From Podospora pseudoanserina (lineage: Eukaryota > Ascomycota > Sordariomycetes > Sordariales > Podosporaceae), in contig NC_085922.1 of the NCBI RefSeq assembly GCF_035222485.1, positions 3,177,001-3,241,000 on the forward strand: DNA of 64,000 nt, read 5' to 3'. The first letter of the stretch is position 1. Each line of letters opens with the position of its first letter. Of the stretch, positions 22,042-34,672 are shown piece by piece. Made by a program: the position numbers and the translations under genes. A model generated the notes under the pieces. That model was given only the letters and a program-made list of their open reading frames with translations. It did no database searches and had not been told where the DNA came from.

Positions 22042-25000
22042 TCTCACACGTTCCTCTCCTGAATCCGAGTTGACAGCTTTGGTCGTCGTTTCTTGGTGAG
22101 TACAAATAGGCTCCTGTTTATCCCATTGGGCATGGTCTGCAGGAGAAAAGGTAGGCCAGGGCGTCTAGCCCTCTTCCTTCCTCAGTGACGCGACGTGGAT
22201 ACGCGGGAAGTGTTGCTGAAGCTCTGGGGCTGAAGAGGTTGGCGTTGGAGTTGAGACGAGGACGATATGAGTAGAGAGCGTGATGTGATATGGTCACGTA
22301 GTCTGTACGACCAGACCGGGTGGCAACCCCTTTTTCAAGTATCAGAGGTGTGGATAATGGAAAACAGGAGGTAATAATGTACCAAGAAACTAAGCCCGTT
22401 TAAATTGAGCCAAAGGACCGAACGAGCGTGCGCCGGTCAGCTGAACACGCCGGCTCACACACGATGAAGCTCTCTCGGTGTGAAGCTCCGGGCTTGAAGA
22501 AGAGAAGCGAGCGCGCAGACTGACAACACTTTCCAAGTGCTCTTTAGCAGGGTGCTGGATACCCAAGCGAGGCCTTTCAAATGCCGTCTCGGCAAAGTAG
22601 CATTCTGGATGCCAGGCGTTGCACTGGCGATGGCAGTGTGGAGGAAAACGTGCGGGGTCTGGGGAACGGCTGACCGGGCCGTTGTTAGGCCATCGCTGGC
22701 GCCGCGACTGATCTGGGTCTATCGCCGGCCTGTCAGTGCTTGTTTCTGCCCAGAATATCAAAGTGGCAATCCTCGCTAACCATCTTGTTTTCCTTTCCCT
22801 GGAAGGCTTTGAACCAACGTCACTTGTTGTATGTATATGATGAAACCACCATCCCCCAAGGGCATGACTTGCGACGCTTTGGGGAGGACCGAGGTTTCTT
22901 CAGCACAGGGCACAGGGGCATGGGTACATGTACAGAGCGAGCTGAAGCTGAGTTCCTGTCACCTCGTGAACCGGATGTCGTCGGCATGGCCGCATGAACG
23001 CATCGGAACTATATTCAAAATTTCCTCAACGGGCCGTCCAGTCTGCTGGGATGGACCCCAGACACGCAGTCGACCCAGGAGGCTAAGAAGGAAACGGATG
23101 ATGATGTCGGGGGCCAGGGCAGAAGAAACATCGGTGTCAACGGATCGCAACGTCTTTCGGCGCCGCAACCGATGTTAGTGGCTCTGAGGTAGCATACGGC
23201 AGTCCGCCACGTCGTATCAAGCCGCCGTCGGTTGTCTTGGGTGCGCAACAATGAGCTCGAGCGCTCTCAGTGGTCCTCCGCATTTATCGATGGCCATGGT
23301 CATTTACAAGATCTGCCATGGCGTGCAGAAGCGAGGAGGAGCCGGTCATGCCATGCTATTCGTGAACGGCTCTCTTGATCCAAACATTTGACCACCATTT
23401 GCCGTAGGAGGGCTTGCTCCGGGAGAAGGAGAAGCCGATGGTGCTTACGTGCCCCAAAGGGGGGCTGACCGCTGTACCAATTCATCGAGATGGCGTTTTC
23501 TGTGGCTCGGTGTGTAGCAGAGATGTGACCAAGCAATATGCACTTTTCAGCCCTGGATGTCTTCCCGCAAAGATGTAAGTCGGTGCCTGGCTGCCTGCAT
23601 TGTGAATATCGATTTTTTGAACAGAAAACTGCGTAATGACAGGTTCTTTGACTTGTTACTTGAGAGATCGAAATAATTGTGTGTGGGTGAGAGGGATGAG
23701 GGGATGAGTGATGTGCTGTGTGGCCCGAGCTCTCACTCCGCAAAAGGTCATGTAAAAGAAAGCCCCTCCCATTGGCTCAGAGAAGATCAACAGCTGGCCG
23801 TTGGGAATGACGGCTGGCTGCCGACCTGCACAAGGTGCCACGAAATTCCCCGGGTTCCGCTTCAACCTCATCCTTCCTGGTCAGTCCAAGAGGAGGCTTG
23901 CAGACGACTAAACCACACGCGCACTCGTGAAACAGAGGCACCAGCCAGCTGTTGGGATCTTCTGGGATGCGGCACCGCCCCACCAAGAATGCCGTTCAAA
24001 ATCAAATAGGAAGGACAGCCTGCTAACGACGAAGCCAAGGTAAAAAAATTACGAAGGAATATTCCAGATAAGCGCTTACTATCCTCACAGCGTTGCGATA
24101 TTGTCCATGCCCGCATACCGCCAGTGGAGAACTGCTCGGAGAAGCCGCCTTTTCTGGTGACCTCGTCGCCAGACCAGCCTCTCCATGACACAAAAGACCT
24201 AGGGCCTGCCGAGAAGACTCGGTCAAGTGCCAGGATTTCCAGAGCAGCAGAGGCAGCCGCCCTCATGCTTCTGGGAGGTCTCGAGGTCTGAAGGCTGGCC
24301 ATTTATAGGTCCTGTTCATCCGTCGAGGGCATACCGATTACCCCGCCTTGAGCCTACATGGGCAGCGGGTGTGTTCTGCAGTTGGACCTCACACGGCCCA
24401 GCCATGGCGACGGACTATTGGTTGCCTCGTGCTGACCCGGTCGCATCGGCGCAGTCGTCTTGCGGAATCAGCAGCATATCGCAACCCTACCATTGCAAAA
24501 GATGCCACACCCTTCCCTCTCTCTTCTTCCCTCAAGCTCCCTCGACCCGGATGGGGGCCGTAGTCGGCCTTACTATCAGGCCAATGGAATCCCCGCGATC
24601 AATGGCAAGACGAAAGTTTGCTCGTCGTTGGGGGCACAGGCTCTGTGTTGGGCTCATGGAAGACGCGGAAGAGAGTGAAAAGAGGGGCTCCTGCGATATC
24701 TGCTCGTCGTGTCGCCATCAGATTGAGAGCGATGACCCCCCCTGACACTCATGGCGATCCTACCCAGAGGTCTGGGCCCATCGTCCTGTCCGCGGCCATT
24801 TGCTCTTGGTCCCTTTACATACGAACAAGTTGCAACCCAATAAACACTATCCCGTCAGACAAGTCAGACAGCAGCAGTCAGCGTGACAAGCAAAGGTTAC
24901 CTTGATGTTCCTCGCCGTCTCCTTCTCAGCCCTACTGCATCCCACGTTTTCCCCCTCCCCCTGTGAGAGATGTCGTAAACCACCCCCCGGCCCCAAGCTC

Positions 25001-25449
25001 TAGGTCCCGATAGTGGCGCCCTGCACCTGTCCGTACACTCAGCTCAGCCCCCTCAAGGAACAAAAGCAGCTGCCTGCCCGATTCCCAATCACATCTAGAT
25101 CACTCCCAAACACCCCCAACCCAAATCTGAGATTTGGATCGTTTTTTTGCGACACGGTGACCAGAACCCTCCGACCAGACGGCGACAAGCGTGCCTTTTG
25201 AGACGGCATAATCCTTCTCGAAGACTCGCGTTACACTCACACAAGAAGCATCCTGACGGCGCCATTTAAATTACCCCGGCCTGAAACCAATTGGTTGAAA
25301 CATACGGGTCGGCTACACAGCACAGCAAAGCAGCCAGCAGCCAGCAGCAAGCAGCAGTCAGCAGCGGGCCGGAATAACAATCAATTCAAAGACACCCGGG
25401 CCATAGAGTCACAAGGATTGTGAAGGGAAGTAGTTGAAAAGGCGCCACG
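22042..25449. other. Intergenic, no gene supported
   Basis: About 3.4 kb between divergent genes. Open frames (for example near 22390-22760, 22831-23178 and 24227-24745) overlap on opposite strands, lack domains and have no coherent splicing. The last 150 bases before the next start are rich in CAGCAG repeats (25317-25366), probably 5' leader. Nothing else seen. Confidence 0.5.
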
Positions 25450-27312
25450 ATGCGCGGCCAAGGCCTTTGGGAGTGCACCTCTTGTGTGGTACTGACCTTT
25501 TCGGCGCTGCTGGGGCAGGATGTTCTGGTCTCAGCGTCACACATGGGGAGAAACCCACTGCAGCAGATCCAACAATTGCAACAGCAGAGGAGGGATGCCG
25601 ATGTCGTTCACAGGGTTCCAAAGGCCCAAATTACACCCCCACCGGTGGTGCGAGGCGATGTGTTACGGAGGCTGGAGGGTGCGACTTGCGCCACAGAACA
25701 CCATATGTGCCCCCCGGAGATGAATGGCGGCTGCTGTCCAGATCGATATGCGTGTGCATTTGACTCGTGTTATGCGACTACGGCTGGGCCCACGACGGCA
25801 TGTGGGAAGGCAAATTATTTTGTGTGTGCTGATTCTGCACGTGAGTAATAAACCGGCGCCAGTGAAGCTCAGGGGGTGTAATGCTAACATGGTATGATAG
25901 TTGGGGGATGCTGTCCAGTTGGATATATCTGCGGAGAAAGAAAATGCGAGCCACCTGCTGACGCCAGCGCTCAAGAGACCAACTGTCCAGCAAGCTACAC
26001 CTTGTGCCCAGCAAGTGCCAGTTTTGGGTGTTGCAAAGAAGGCTACGCATGTGCAATCAATGGCTGTTACAAGACCGAACCGTACGGTACGACTGTCGTC
26101 CGAACATTTACATCGACTTCCAGCGGATCAGTCCTCCTCACGACTGCGACTATCACCAGTACTGCCACACCATCAGCTCCGGTAGGTGTGCCTGCCTCGG
26201 AAAATGCCAAGACAGTGGTCAAGTTCATCCCAACCTCGGTCCCCAAGATTGCGGCGATTCAGCCAACCGAGCCGGCGAGTGGCGGTGGGCTCAGCGGAGG
26301 GGCCATCGGTGGTATTGTGGCCGGGATAGTGATCTTGCTTGTCGTCGTTGTTGCCGCCGCATTCTTCATCATCCGACGTGTGAACAAGGTCCGTGATGAG
26401 ATCGTCGAGTCAAAGAAGGGGGGATCAGACATGCCAAAGTCGCATTCCAAAACTGCATCGCAAGTCCATCAGATGGAAGTGGACGGTGGCCAGCTCCACT
26501 ACAACCCTCCCTATGAAGACGACATTGGTATTGATTCACTTATACAAAGCAACACCTCTGCAGCTGGCACGCCTGCACCTTTCTATGACCCCAACAGCAA
26601 CAACCGCGGACGGTCCGAATCCAACCCCGCAGGAGGCTTCACACCCTCTCCCAACATGTTCCCCACCTACGATGAACCCAACCGCTCCCGCCATGCCAGT
26701 CCGGAGCCCGACCCTGGATGGTTCGACAGTGGCAATGTGCCCCCAGGCGCAGGTGTTCAGAATAACCAACCCATGAGGCCGGCACCTATCCGGCAAAGCA
26801 GTGGTTCTCAAGGGGACGCCTACAGCAACTACCAATATACGCAGTACACGCCTTATTCACACAATCGCAACCAATCCGACGCCTCGGAGCTCTCAGCCGA
26901 CGGCGGCTCTGACCGCGGTGGTGCTTCTCCTCATATCATCCCTGAGCTCGCCGCGTCTGGCGGATTTGCTGCGGAACTACCCGGCCAGCACGGAGTGAGG
27001 AGCAGGTCAAGCAGCAATACTAGCGCGAGGGGACAATATCGGAATCATCCTATGCACCACTCCAGACAACGGAGCGACAGCAACATGAGTGATGGGCAAC
27101 AGGGGGTGCCACAAGGTGGGGCGCAAGGGCTAGGACTGAGCCCGCTCGACGAAGAGGGAACTGATATACATGGATACTATGGACGAAGAGACCAACAGGC
27201 TGGACAAACAGCAGCCGGGCTAGGCGAGGTGGAATGGGATATGAGTAGTCCGGTCGACCCGGGCTATGTTCCAAGACCATACCCCAAGGATCAGCCCGGT
27301 GGCGGCAGGTAG
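25450..27312 (+). CDS. Cysteine-rich single-pass membrane protein
   Basis: Exons 25450-25840 and 25901-27312 (600 aa); intron GTGAGT...GATAG with a GCTAAC branch site. A hydrophobic N-terminus (CVVLTFSALLGQDVLVSA) suggests a signal peptide. The ectodomain has three similar cysteine modules with the granulin-like core CCP/CCK-x3-Y-x-C, e.g. GGCCPDRYACAFDSC, GGCCPVGYICGERKC and FGCCKEGYACAINGC. A Ser/Thr-rich stretch follows, then a Gly-rich run into one transmembrane helix at about residues 266-290 (GGIVAGIVILLVVVVAAAFF), a basic stop-transfer (IRRVNKVRDE), and a long hydrophilic Ser/Asn/Pro/Gln-rich cytoplasmic tail. This layout resembles fungal surface-sensor or adhesion-type proteins, but no specific function is recognised. 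The intron lies between two cysteine modules. Confidence 0.85.
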
Positions 27313-28664
27313 ATTTGTTTCGTGACGCAACAACTGAGAGGAGGGGGTTTCGTTATTTCTGTTGCTGGAAATGGGCGGTAGGTGGCGGTAAAGGACAGTC
27401 GTTTCTGCATATCATACCCGAGTATGGATTTATGGCGTTTTCGTTGCACTGGGGGTACTGGCGTTTTCGGGTTCCCTTTTCACCTCGGACAAGAACACAA
27501 CTGGTTATACAAGGCAGGAATGGCAAGGAAAGATATATACACTAGCAGGTTGCTTTTATACCTGCGATGACGTCTTTTTCTGGGTGGCTTGAGTTCAGTC
27601 TCCCAAGTGCATTATTGCTTTCAAATACCTTCTAGTATATACTATACCTACTTTTCCTACTTTACCTTCGTTGACAACAGCCATCACATCTTCCACCTCA
27701 AACCCGAATACGACGACCATCAACATACAAATACTACATACATGCTATTTTTAACCGGCTGGGTGTTTTTTGTCTCTACGCAGTATTAATGCTTTTCTCC
27801 CCCGCCCCACAGTTCGTGAACTTTTTCGGTAGCGGATATGCAACGTTGGTTGCTCTTCCGCCCTGTCAAGATGGATCATACACTATGTAGGTACCTGTAT
27901 ATCTCATTAGCGCGGGGGATTTAGACACGGCTCGCTTGTTTCTGAAGGTTGGCAGGGCAAGGGGGTGATCGATCAAGTGTGTGCAATTTATCCTGTATAA
28001 TCCCGCCTCGCTACCCAAAGCTTGATTTTTGCGCGGGAATTGAGGACGGCAGTTGAGCCTCTTTGTTTTTTTGCGGACCATAGTAAACTTCACATGTTGT
28101 GGTTGTGTGTGTTGAGATGGCTGTGAAGTTGCCAATGTTGTCAACAACAGATGGTAACAAGGGACATGTGGTAGGTATATGGAAGGAACAGAACGGTTTG
28201 GATTTACGGATTGGTCGATATGCATTTCGCATTCATGCTGGCGTCCGATAGATGGGGGTCTAGAACGATATGGGTTGTCTACTTGCGATGAAGCCTCGTT
28301 CGTCACCGACAATAATATCAGAAAGAGACGAAGTTTAGACAGACACCAGGTTGAGCAAAAGGGCTCAAATCTGCATCGCCACTACCTACACAGACTGCTC
28401 GAGATACCTACCTATCCAGCTCACTGTTCATCCGCCTTACTCACCGTTTCCCCCAGGATTTTGAAACCTGGGCAGACACCATACTCGCAAGCTTCGCCCA
28501 GGAAAGCTCTCGGAACCAGGCTCCGAGAAAAACATACTGTGGCGTCACTGGGCATACTGGTATTCCTTCACACGCGCTCCCTCCCCACCCTCACCGTCAC
28601 AGCTACCTACTGCCCGGCCTCCTTCCCTTTTTCTTTTCGGATGAGTGACAAAAGGTGTTAGAAA

Positions 28665-28697
28665 GTTTTGGTTTTGGTTTTGGTTTTGGTTTTGGTT
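28665..28697 (+). repeat. (GTTTTG)n hexamer repeat
   Basis: Five to six tandem GTTTTG units. Confidence 0.9.
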
Positions 28698-28762
28698 CCA
28701 CCTTACCCGCTGCCCTGCCCTGCCCTGCCCGCCCCGGCCGCCCCTGGCTGCGCAACATTAGG

Positions 28763-28799
28763 TACATACATACATACATACATACATACATACATACAT
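28763..28799 (+). repeat. (CATA)n tetranucleotide repeat
   Basis: About nine tandem CATA units in intergenic DNA. Confidence 0.9.
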
Positions 28800-29663
28800 T
28801 CGGCAAGAGAGACCCGAGGACCCCTGGGGGGGTTGGTTGGCCGGATAGTTTTCCGAATGGGATCTTGTTTTACAGAGTACATACATACATGATTTATTAT
28901 ATCCTGCCGCGACGAGGTTCATACCGGTAGATATAGGGTGTTTGAATATAGGGTCAATCAATACCGGCGGTTGAAAAGGATTTGTTGATTAGGTGGGTGT
29001 GTACAAAAGTCGTCCGGAGGTGGAATTGGGTTAGCTTCGAAAACACCCATCGTGATGCGCTCACTGTACATAGATGGGAGGGGGCCTTTGCGTGAATGGG
29101 GGCCAAGTTGGTTTGGATGGTAGGAATGGGAAAAGTAACTGCGGCGCGGTTGGAAGCTTGGGTTTTTTGGTTGAGTGTGGGCTTGGCTTGGCTTGGGTTG
29201 GGTTGGTTTGGAAGGGTGGTCCGTGGTGGTGGTGGTGGTGGGTGAAGCTATCGCGAAAGTACCAAAACACAACCAGTCACATTGGTTGATGTGTATTTTG
29301 AGATTCAAAATTCCAACCTGTTTTCTTTGTTGATCACGTCGACGTTGCAAGTGAATCGATGATTTTCTTCTATCCTCCCGGACCTCACCGGACGGGAACC
29401 ATCAACATCAGACCAGGGGCGAGAGAGAGGCACAGCACTCATCGAGATTTGATCTCCCCTTGCCAGCGGCGGGCATCACCAACACGTACAGTATTCCATG
29501 CGGGTGCAAGCCCCCGACTTCCATCAAGTGTAATTACCTATCGATGTCACCAAAAGGCACAAGCAAAACCCTCCCCATTCATATACCCATCCCCTGCCTC
29601 TCCTTAACCCCATCCAACCTCTCTCCCACCATCTCTTTGTCTAGGTGTATAACCCCATCCAAA

Positions 29664-30209
29664 ATGAAACTCCTCCCTCTATTACTCCTCCCATTACCAG
29701 CAGCGACAGCCCTCTTCAACCCCGGGGGGCACTTCTACCCCCTCCTCCACCGCGCCTCCTGCCACGGCAACAACTGCAACCGCGCAGTAACAGGCACAGG
29801 AGCCCACCTCCCCCCCCTAACCCAACGCTCAGCCGATTGTCGGTCTTTTCTTCTCACAACCGTCACCCCAGCAGCGACGTATGTCCCGTCCCCCTCACCC
29901 GTTTCCATTCCACATCCCACTGATTACAAATCCCAACCTAGGACAATAACAAAAACAGTCGAGCCAACACCCGGCGCTAGACTCCTGAGACGAGATGAAC
30001 TGGAGGAAATTGAAAAAAGGAATGAGGTGATGGCGAGACAGGCAACGATAACACCGACCAGGGTTCCATCCTGGGTTGGTGGGAACTGCGGGAGCGGGCC
30101 CGACGAGTTCAGGACGGGGTGCTTGTGCTTTGGGGTTACGGGTGGTGTTAGTACTGTGCCTAGGAGGACTGTGACTGTTACCGAGACGTTGGATTGGTGC
30201 GAGGAGTAG
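29664..30209 (+). CDS. Small secreted protein, unknown
   Basis: Single-exon frame of 181 aa. The start chosen is the ATG at 29664 because it is followed directly by a classic signal peptide (MKLLPLLLLPLPAATA). The frame is also open upstream to 29460, but that part has no secretory character. The mature part has few cysteines (SCHGNNC near residue 32, ADCRS, NCGSGPDE, TGCLCFG, DWCEE at the C-terminus), Thr/Pro-rich spacers, and dibasic sites (LLRRDE, EKR) that could be cut by a Kex2-type protease. No family recognised; extracellular or wall-associated by inference. Confidence 0.65.
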   Translation: MKLLPLLLLPLPAATALFNPGGHFYPLLHRASCHGNNCNRAVTGTGAHLPPLTQRSADCRSFLLTTVTPAATYVPSPSPVSIPHPTDYKSQPRTITKTVEPTPGARLLRRDELEEIEKRNEVMARQATITPTRVPSWVGGNCGSGPDEFRTGCLCFGVTGGVSTVPRRTVTVTETLDWCEE

Positions 30210-30938
30210 CTCTCTGCTCCCTTCATGACACGGGGATGTGAGGAATTGGGAATGATGGTTATGGAATAGGGGCTGGAAAGGGATAAGTTGCTGTACATGT
30301 AACGAGGGAAGTTGTAAGAACGTTAATCGTAATAGAAAAACACGGATGAGGTTGGTTGGGGACGATAAGGTAGATGATGATGGCTCGTACCTGCTGAGTA
30401 TAAAGTTGGCTTTGAACTGTATAAGATGTAGAATCAGATGTGATGCCACGTCTTCTTTCTTCTACACACACACAACCAAACAAACCCAACCATCTTTTCC
30501 TTTGTCATTGAAGTGGAACTCAGGTGTACACCTGCGGCGAAGGAAATCACACCCTGTTGGTTCACAAGCCCAAAGCTCCAAACTGTCAGCGTTGATTGTT
30601 GCTCAGCACGAGAAGAAACCAAAACAGTTGCCCCTAACCGACTTGGCAGGCAAAAGTGGAGGTGTTTCCAGCCGGTAAGTGTTATCAAGATTCAGTCTTA
30701 CAGTGCTCTTGCTTCTTTGTCGTACAAGTATCAGGCGGTTTTCATGTTTGCAACTCTTTCTTGCCCATGATAACTTGGTTCAGCATGAGAAGTGGTCCAA
30801 CGCTGGATATCATTCTTATCGCTGTCACCAAACCCACCAAAACACCAAACCGAATATCAAAACCCATAATTTTACACAGCCTTACGACCATAATCCCGCA
30901 CCCAAGTCTAAACCATATGTACACCCCCTCATCCCCTC
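30210..30938. other. Convergent 3' region
   Basis: About 730 bases between convergent genes. Only short overlapping frames, no domain, no structured repeat. Probably UTR and spacer. Confidence 0.5.
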
Positions 30939-33062
30939 CTACCTCAACCGCCTCCCCATCACCTCCTCCTCCGTAATCTTCACCCCCGCCGCCGCCGTCT
31001 CCCCCCCAGCCAACCTCAACCGCCTCCCCTTCACCTCCTTCTCCTCCTCCTCCCTGACAGCCTTCTTCACCCCGGCCGCCTCCCTCGCCAACCTCAAATC
31101 CCCCAAACTCAACCCAACATCCCTAGCATAATCCCCAAACCCATCCACCACCCCCCTCAAACTCCACCTCAACCCCTCCAATATCTCCTCCACCTCCCTC
31201 GACTCCCTCCGCCCCTCCACATCCGTCCAGCTAACCACCACCCCCTCCCTGAAACCCTCCACCTTCCTCACCAACCCTGTCAAGGTCCTCACCAACCCCG
31301 CCACATCCCTCTGCACATACCCATACTTGTCCTCCTGCAAACTCCTCACCGCCAGCCCACTAAGCGCAAAAGCAGCGTTCGCATACAGGCTCACCTCCCC
31401 AAACGGCTCCCCCAGCAGCACCTTTGCCACCCCTCTGCGGTACGTCTGTCTAAACGGCCAACCAAACGGGCTCTCTACAAACTTGGTCGCAAAGTCCTTG
31501 GCCAAACCCTCCGTGTCGTCCGTCCCCGTGGCCTGCTTCTGGGCCTTGATCAGCTCCTCCTTGGCAAACTCGGCGATTTTCCTCGCCCGCGGACTAAGCT
31601 GCGACGGCTGCCCCGGATCGGTAGCAATTTTCCCCACCGTCCGCTCGATCGCCTCCCGGTAGCCCCTTCTCTGGGGAGAAGGCTGAAAGACCTCCTCGTC
31701 TCTGGGGACCGTTTCACTGAGACGTTTCTTTTCAGGGGCCCTGTTTCGGTTGAGATCCAACGCCGGATCCGGGACGGTGGGTTTGCCGTACTTTTCGTAG
31801 TTGTCGATTCTTGTTTCAATCTGCTTGAGGACGTCGATGCAGATCTTGTAGATCTGGGACCACATGGGCCCGTTCTTGCGGTCAATGTCCTCGTAGATGG
31901 CCTTGCGGCGGTCGGGGAAGTCGCGGGCGATGTAGGCTAGTTCCCACATGGCAAAGCACTGGTTTTGTTAGTTCCATTCCTGATTGTAGAAAGGGGGCCA
32001 TACCTGAATGGACAGCTTCTTGGCCTTCAACCCGTTCAGAAGACTGCCGTTGGGGTCCCTCGACTCCGAGGTGAGCGGCTTGTTGTTCTTAAGCGGGTTC
32101 TTGACCATGAACAGCGAAAAGGCTTCATTGCCAAGCGTCCACACAAACGTGAGCAGCACGCTGGTCCACAAGCACCGCAGGATGATGGTCAACGAAAACG
32201 GAAGCGTCATGGGCGTCATGTTGGTCTTGGGGAGGTTGTAGACGGGCCGAAAGAGCGACATGGTAAACCTCCAGACAAACCCCCGCAAGAAAACCGAGTA
32301 CGTGATCATGGTGGCCGTGGTGGACGTCAAGGCCTGCGTCAAGGTGAAGACGACAATCTCGGGCAACTTTTGCGCCAGCTTCTGGAGCTGTGTGTTAAAG
32401 TCTCCATCATCGGCATTGGCCTTCTTGTCCGCCATCTTGTCCGCGTCCTGGGGTGGAGGCTTCGCGATGCCGTAGTGCAACCGGTCGACGTCGCTAAACA
32501 GGTGTCTGAGACCGTGCCATACTCCCACCAACACGCAGTGTGTGGTCAAGAAAACGGCCTTCTCGTTCAATCTCGCGCGATCGGCGTGGTAGTAAGAGAT
32601 GTACTCCAGCCCTGCGTCCTCAGACAGACACCACAGGTAGACTTGACTAAAGGCCCACGCTGAAAACGCATATGTGAGAATCGTCTCGAGCGTGTTGAAG
32701 GACCGGAGGCTGTCGAGGAAGGTGGCAAAGGGAGAGCTCGTGGTGCGGACACCGGGGTGGTGTTGAGCGATCCGAAGGGTGATGATGAGAACGCCACAGA
32801 GGAAGAAGAAGAATGTTCGAATGCCGGCTGGGCCAAGGGGGAACCACGCCCAGAAAACTGTTTGTGTTCTTATGTTAGCTGATGTCTGATTCCCCCATAC
32901 AAGACAGAACCAACATGAATCCCAACTGGCCAGAAGCAGGGCCTCCAAGTAGGCAACCACCAAGATCACCAACCCGCTCGTCGCAAACCTCCGCTGCAGC
33001 GCGGGTTGGAGGAAATCCTTGTACGGCAGCACCCTCACTTTCGCAGCCGTGGCACCCGCCAT
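30939..33062 (-). CDS. NDC1: Nucleoporin NDC1 (nuclear pore / spindle pole membrane anchor)
   Basis: Integral membrane nucleoporin that anchors pore complexes, and spindle pole bodies in fungi, in the nuclear envelope. Exons on the minus strand: 33062-32927, 32857-32004 and 31958-30939 (669 aa). The first half carries the expected cluster of membrane segments, e.g. SGLVILVVAYLEALLLA near residues 29-45, then PLGPAGIRTFFFFLCGVLII and TILTYAFSAWAFSQVYLW, and later TLPFSLTIILRCLWTSVLLTF. The signature WHGLRHLFSDVDRLHYGI and the soluble C-terminal domain (MWELAYIARDFPDRRKAIYEDI onward) fit the Ndc1_Nup family. Intron 32858-32926 (GTTGGG...ACAG) is a multiple of three without a stop, so it looks coding if missed. 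Intron 31959-32003 is only 45 bp. The gene is head-to-head with the syntaxin gene. Confidence 0.85.
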
Positions 33063-33573
33063 CTTGGAAAATTCGCAGTCAGATCCAAGATTTGTGTGCT
33101 TGACGGTGGTGGTGCAAAAACGATGTCGTCGTTTATCGCTGTTGGGTATTAATGTCTGTCTGTCTGTCTGTTCTGTATTCTGTTACTCTCTGCTTCCCAT
33201 TGGGGGGTCCTTTGTAAATAAAAAATACCAAGCCTTTTCCCGCTCTCCACCCAAGCAGCAGCCAGCACAGCGCACTGTCCACTGGAAGGACCCCAAGAAC
33301 GCGTCAAGCTCCGCCCCACACCATGTCTAGATAACCTCGTCTGATTGGCCTAACTCTAGAATTACGTCGTTTGACAAGGGACCCGATCCGCTGAGCTGAC
33401 CAGTGCGCTGGGTTACAGGCAACTGTGAACCACAAACCAACCTCCATCTCCAACCAAACTCCATTGGAAGTCATTGATAATAACACGCTTGCGCAATCAT
33501 TTATCCCCCCGCCGTCGCTCTTTTCTTCCGTCTCTTTTCCCTCCCGTACTGTTTTCAACAACCAACAAAAAAA
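33063..33573. promoter_or_regulatory. Shared intergenic region of NDC1 and syntaxin genes
   Basis: About 510 bases separating divergent starts, so it must hold both promoters and leaders. It contains a short GTCT repeat (33152-33170) and C/T-rich stretches. No specific binding site can be assigned from sequence alone. Confidence 0.5.
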
Positions 33574-34443
33574 ATGTCCTTCGACCGCCTCTCCGCCGCC
33601 GAGCAAGGCCGCTCCGGCCGCAACTACAACAACAACCAACCCCCCGCTCGCTCCTCCATCGCCGGGGGGTCCTACACCGACGACCCCGACTTCACCCGGC
33701 TCTACCAATCCCTCACCACCAACCTCTTCAAGCTCAACGGCAACAACCAGCGCCTGTCGGGGGAGATCTCCCACCTCGGCACCCGCCGCGACACCCCCCG
33801 AGTCCGCGAGCGAGTCCACGAACTAATCGAAGAATCCCGCGATCTCTTCAAATCAGTCGGCGAAGGCGTCAAGAAAATCCAGACGTGGGACGAAGACGTC
33901 ACACCAACCCAAAAATACCACCAGCAGAAACTCTCCCGTGACTTCACCACCTCTTTAACAGAATTCCAATCCCTCCAGCGGACCGCGTTGGAAAAACAAA
34001 AAGCTTCTGTTTCCGTGCTTCAGTCCGCCCTCCCGGCCACGTCACCTTCCCACCAACCCCAGGTCTTGTCGTCCTCCCCCGGGTCACAACAGCAACTCCT
34101 TCTTCAAGAACAAGAACTCGCCCGCCTGGCACCACAAGACGAGGTTGACTTTCAGGAGGCGCTCATTCTGGAACGGGAGGAGGAAATCAGGAATATTGAG
34201 CAGGGTGTGGGGGATTTGAATGTGCTTTTTCAGCAGGTGGCGCAGATTGTGAATGAGCAGGGCGAGACGTTGGACACGATTGTGAATAATGTCGAGAATG
34301 TGAGGGATGACACGAGGGGGGCGGACAGGGAGCTGAGGAGCGCGGCGAGATATCAGAAGAATGCGAGGAGCAAGGCTTGTTGCTTGTTGCTGATTTTGGT
34401 GGTGATCCTGACGGTGGTTTTGTTGGCTGTGTTTTTGGGTTAG
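33574..34443 (+). CDS. Pep12-like syntaxin (endosomal/vacuolar Qa-SNARE)
   Basis: Tail-anchored SNARE for fusion at late endosomes or the vacuole. Single exon, 289 aa. An N-terminal helical (Habc/syntaxin) domain covers about residues 38-130 (DFTRLYQSLTTNLFKLNGNN, RVRERVHELIEESRDLFK). The SNARE helix is at about 195-255 (LILEREEEIRNIEQGVGDLN, VLFQQVAQIVNEQGETLDTI) with the zero-layer Gln in LFQQVAQ. A 20-residue hydrophobic anchor (CCLLLILVVILTVVLLAVFL) ends one residue before the C-terminus. Cysteines beside the anchor may be palmitoylated. The family matches Pep12/syntaxin-7 better than plasma-membrane Sso, but assignment within the Qa group is from general resemblance. Confidence 0.85.
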   Translation: MSFDRLSAAEQGRSGRNYNNNQPPARSSIAGGSYTDDPDFTRLYQSLTTNLFKLNGNNQRLSGEISHLGTRRDTPRVRERVHELIEESRDLFKSVGEGVKKIQTWDEDVTPTQKYHQQKLSRDFTTSLTEFQSLQRTALEKQKASVSVLQSALPATSPSHQPQVLSSSPGSQQQLLLQEQELARLAPQDEVDFQEALILEREEEIRNIEQGVGDLNVLFQQVAQIVNEQGETLDTIVNNVENVRDDTRGADRELRSAARYQKNARSKACCLLLILVVILTVVLLAVFLG

Positions 34444-34672
34444 ACGCGAGGAGAGGTCCAGTCAGGAGTTTACGAGATGGATGACACATGGATTTTTTTT
34501 TGTCTCTATGATGGTTCAGGGTTTGGAGGGCGCGATTCTTTGTTTTGTACATTTTGTTCCGGCGCTTTGGAGTTTTGGCCTTGCGCGAGTAGCCTGCGAG
34601 CTTTTTGTCCTCCAAGACTCGCTTTCCTCTATATATACAGTGCAGAATTTACAGTCATATCACGTCTACCCT

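Larger units (their letters stand above)
27313..29663. other. Intergenic, microsatellites, no gene supported
   Basis: About 2.35 kb containing a TTTTGG hexamer run (28665-28697), a CATA tetranucleotide run (28763-28799) and scattered A/T-rich sequence. Open frames here are short, on both strands, and largely products of the repeats. No gene seen. Confidence 0.5.

Noticed and set aside
24227-24745. 172-codon plus-strand frame in the 22-25 kb gap
   Set aside because: Domain-free and overlapped by several other frames; no promoter, splice or codon pattern support.
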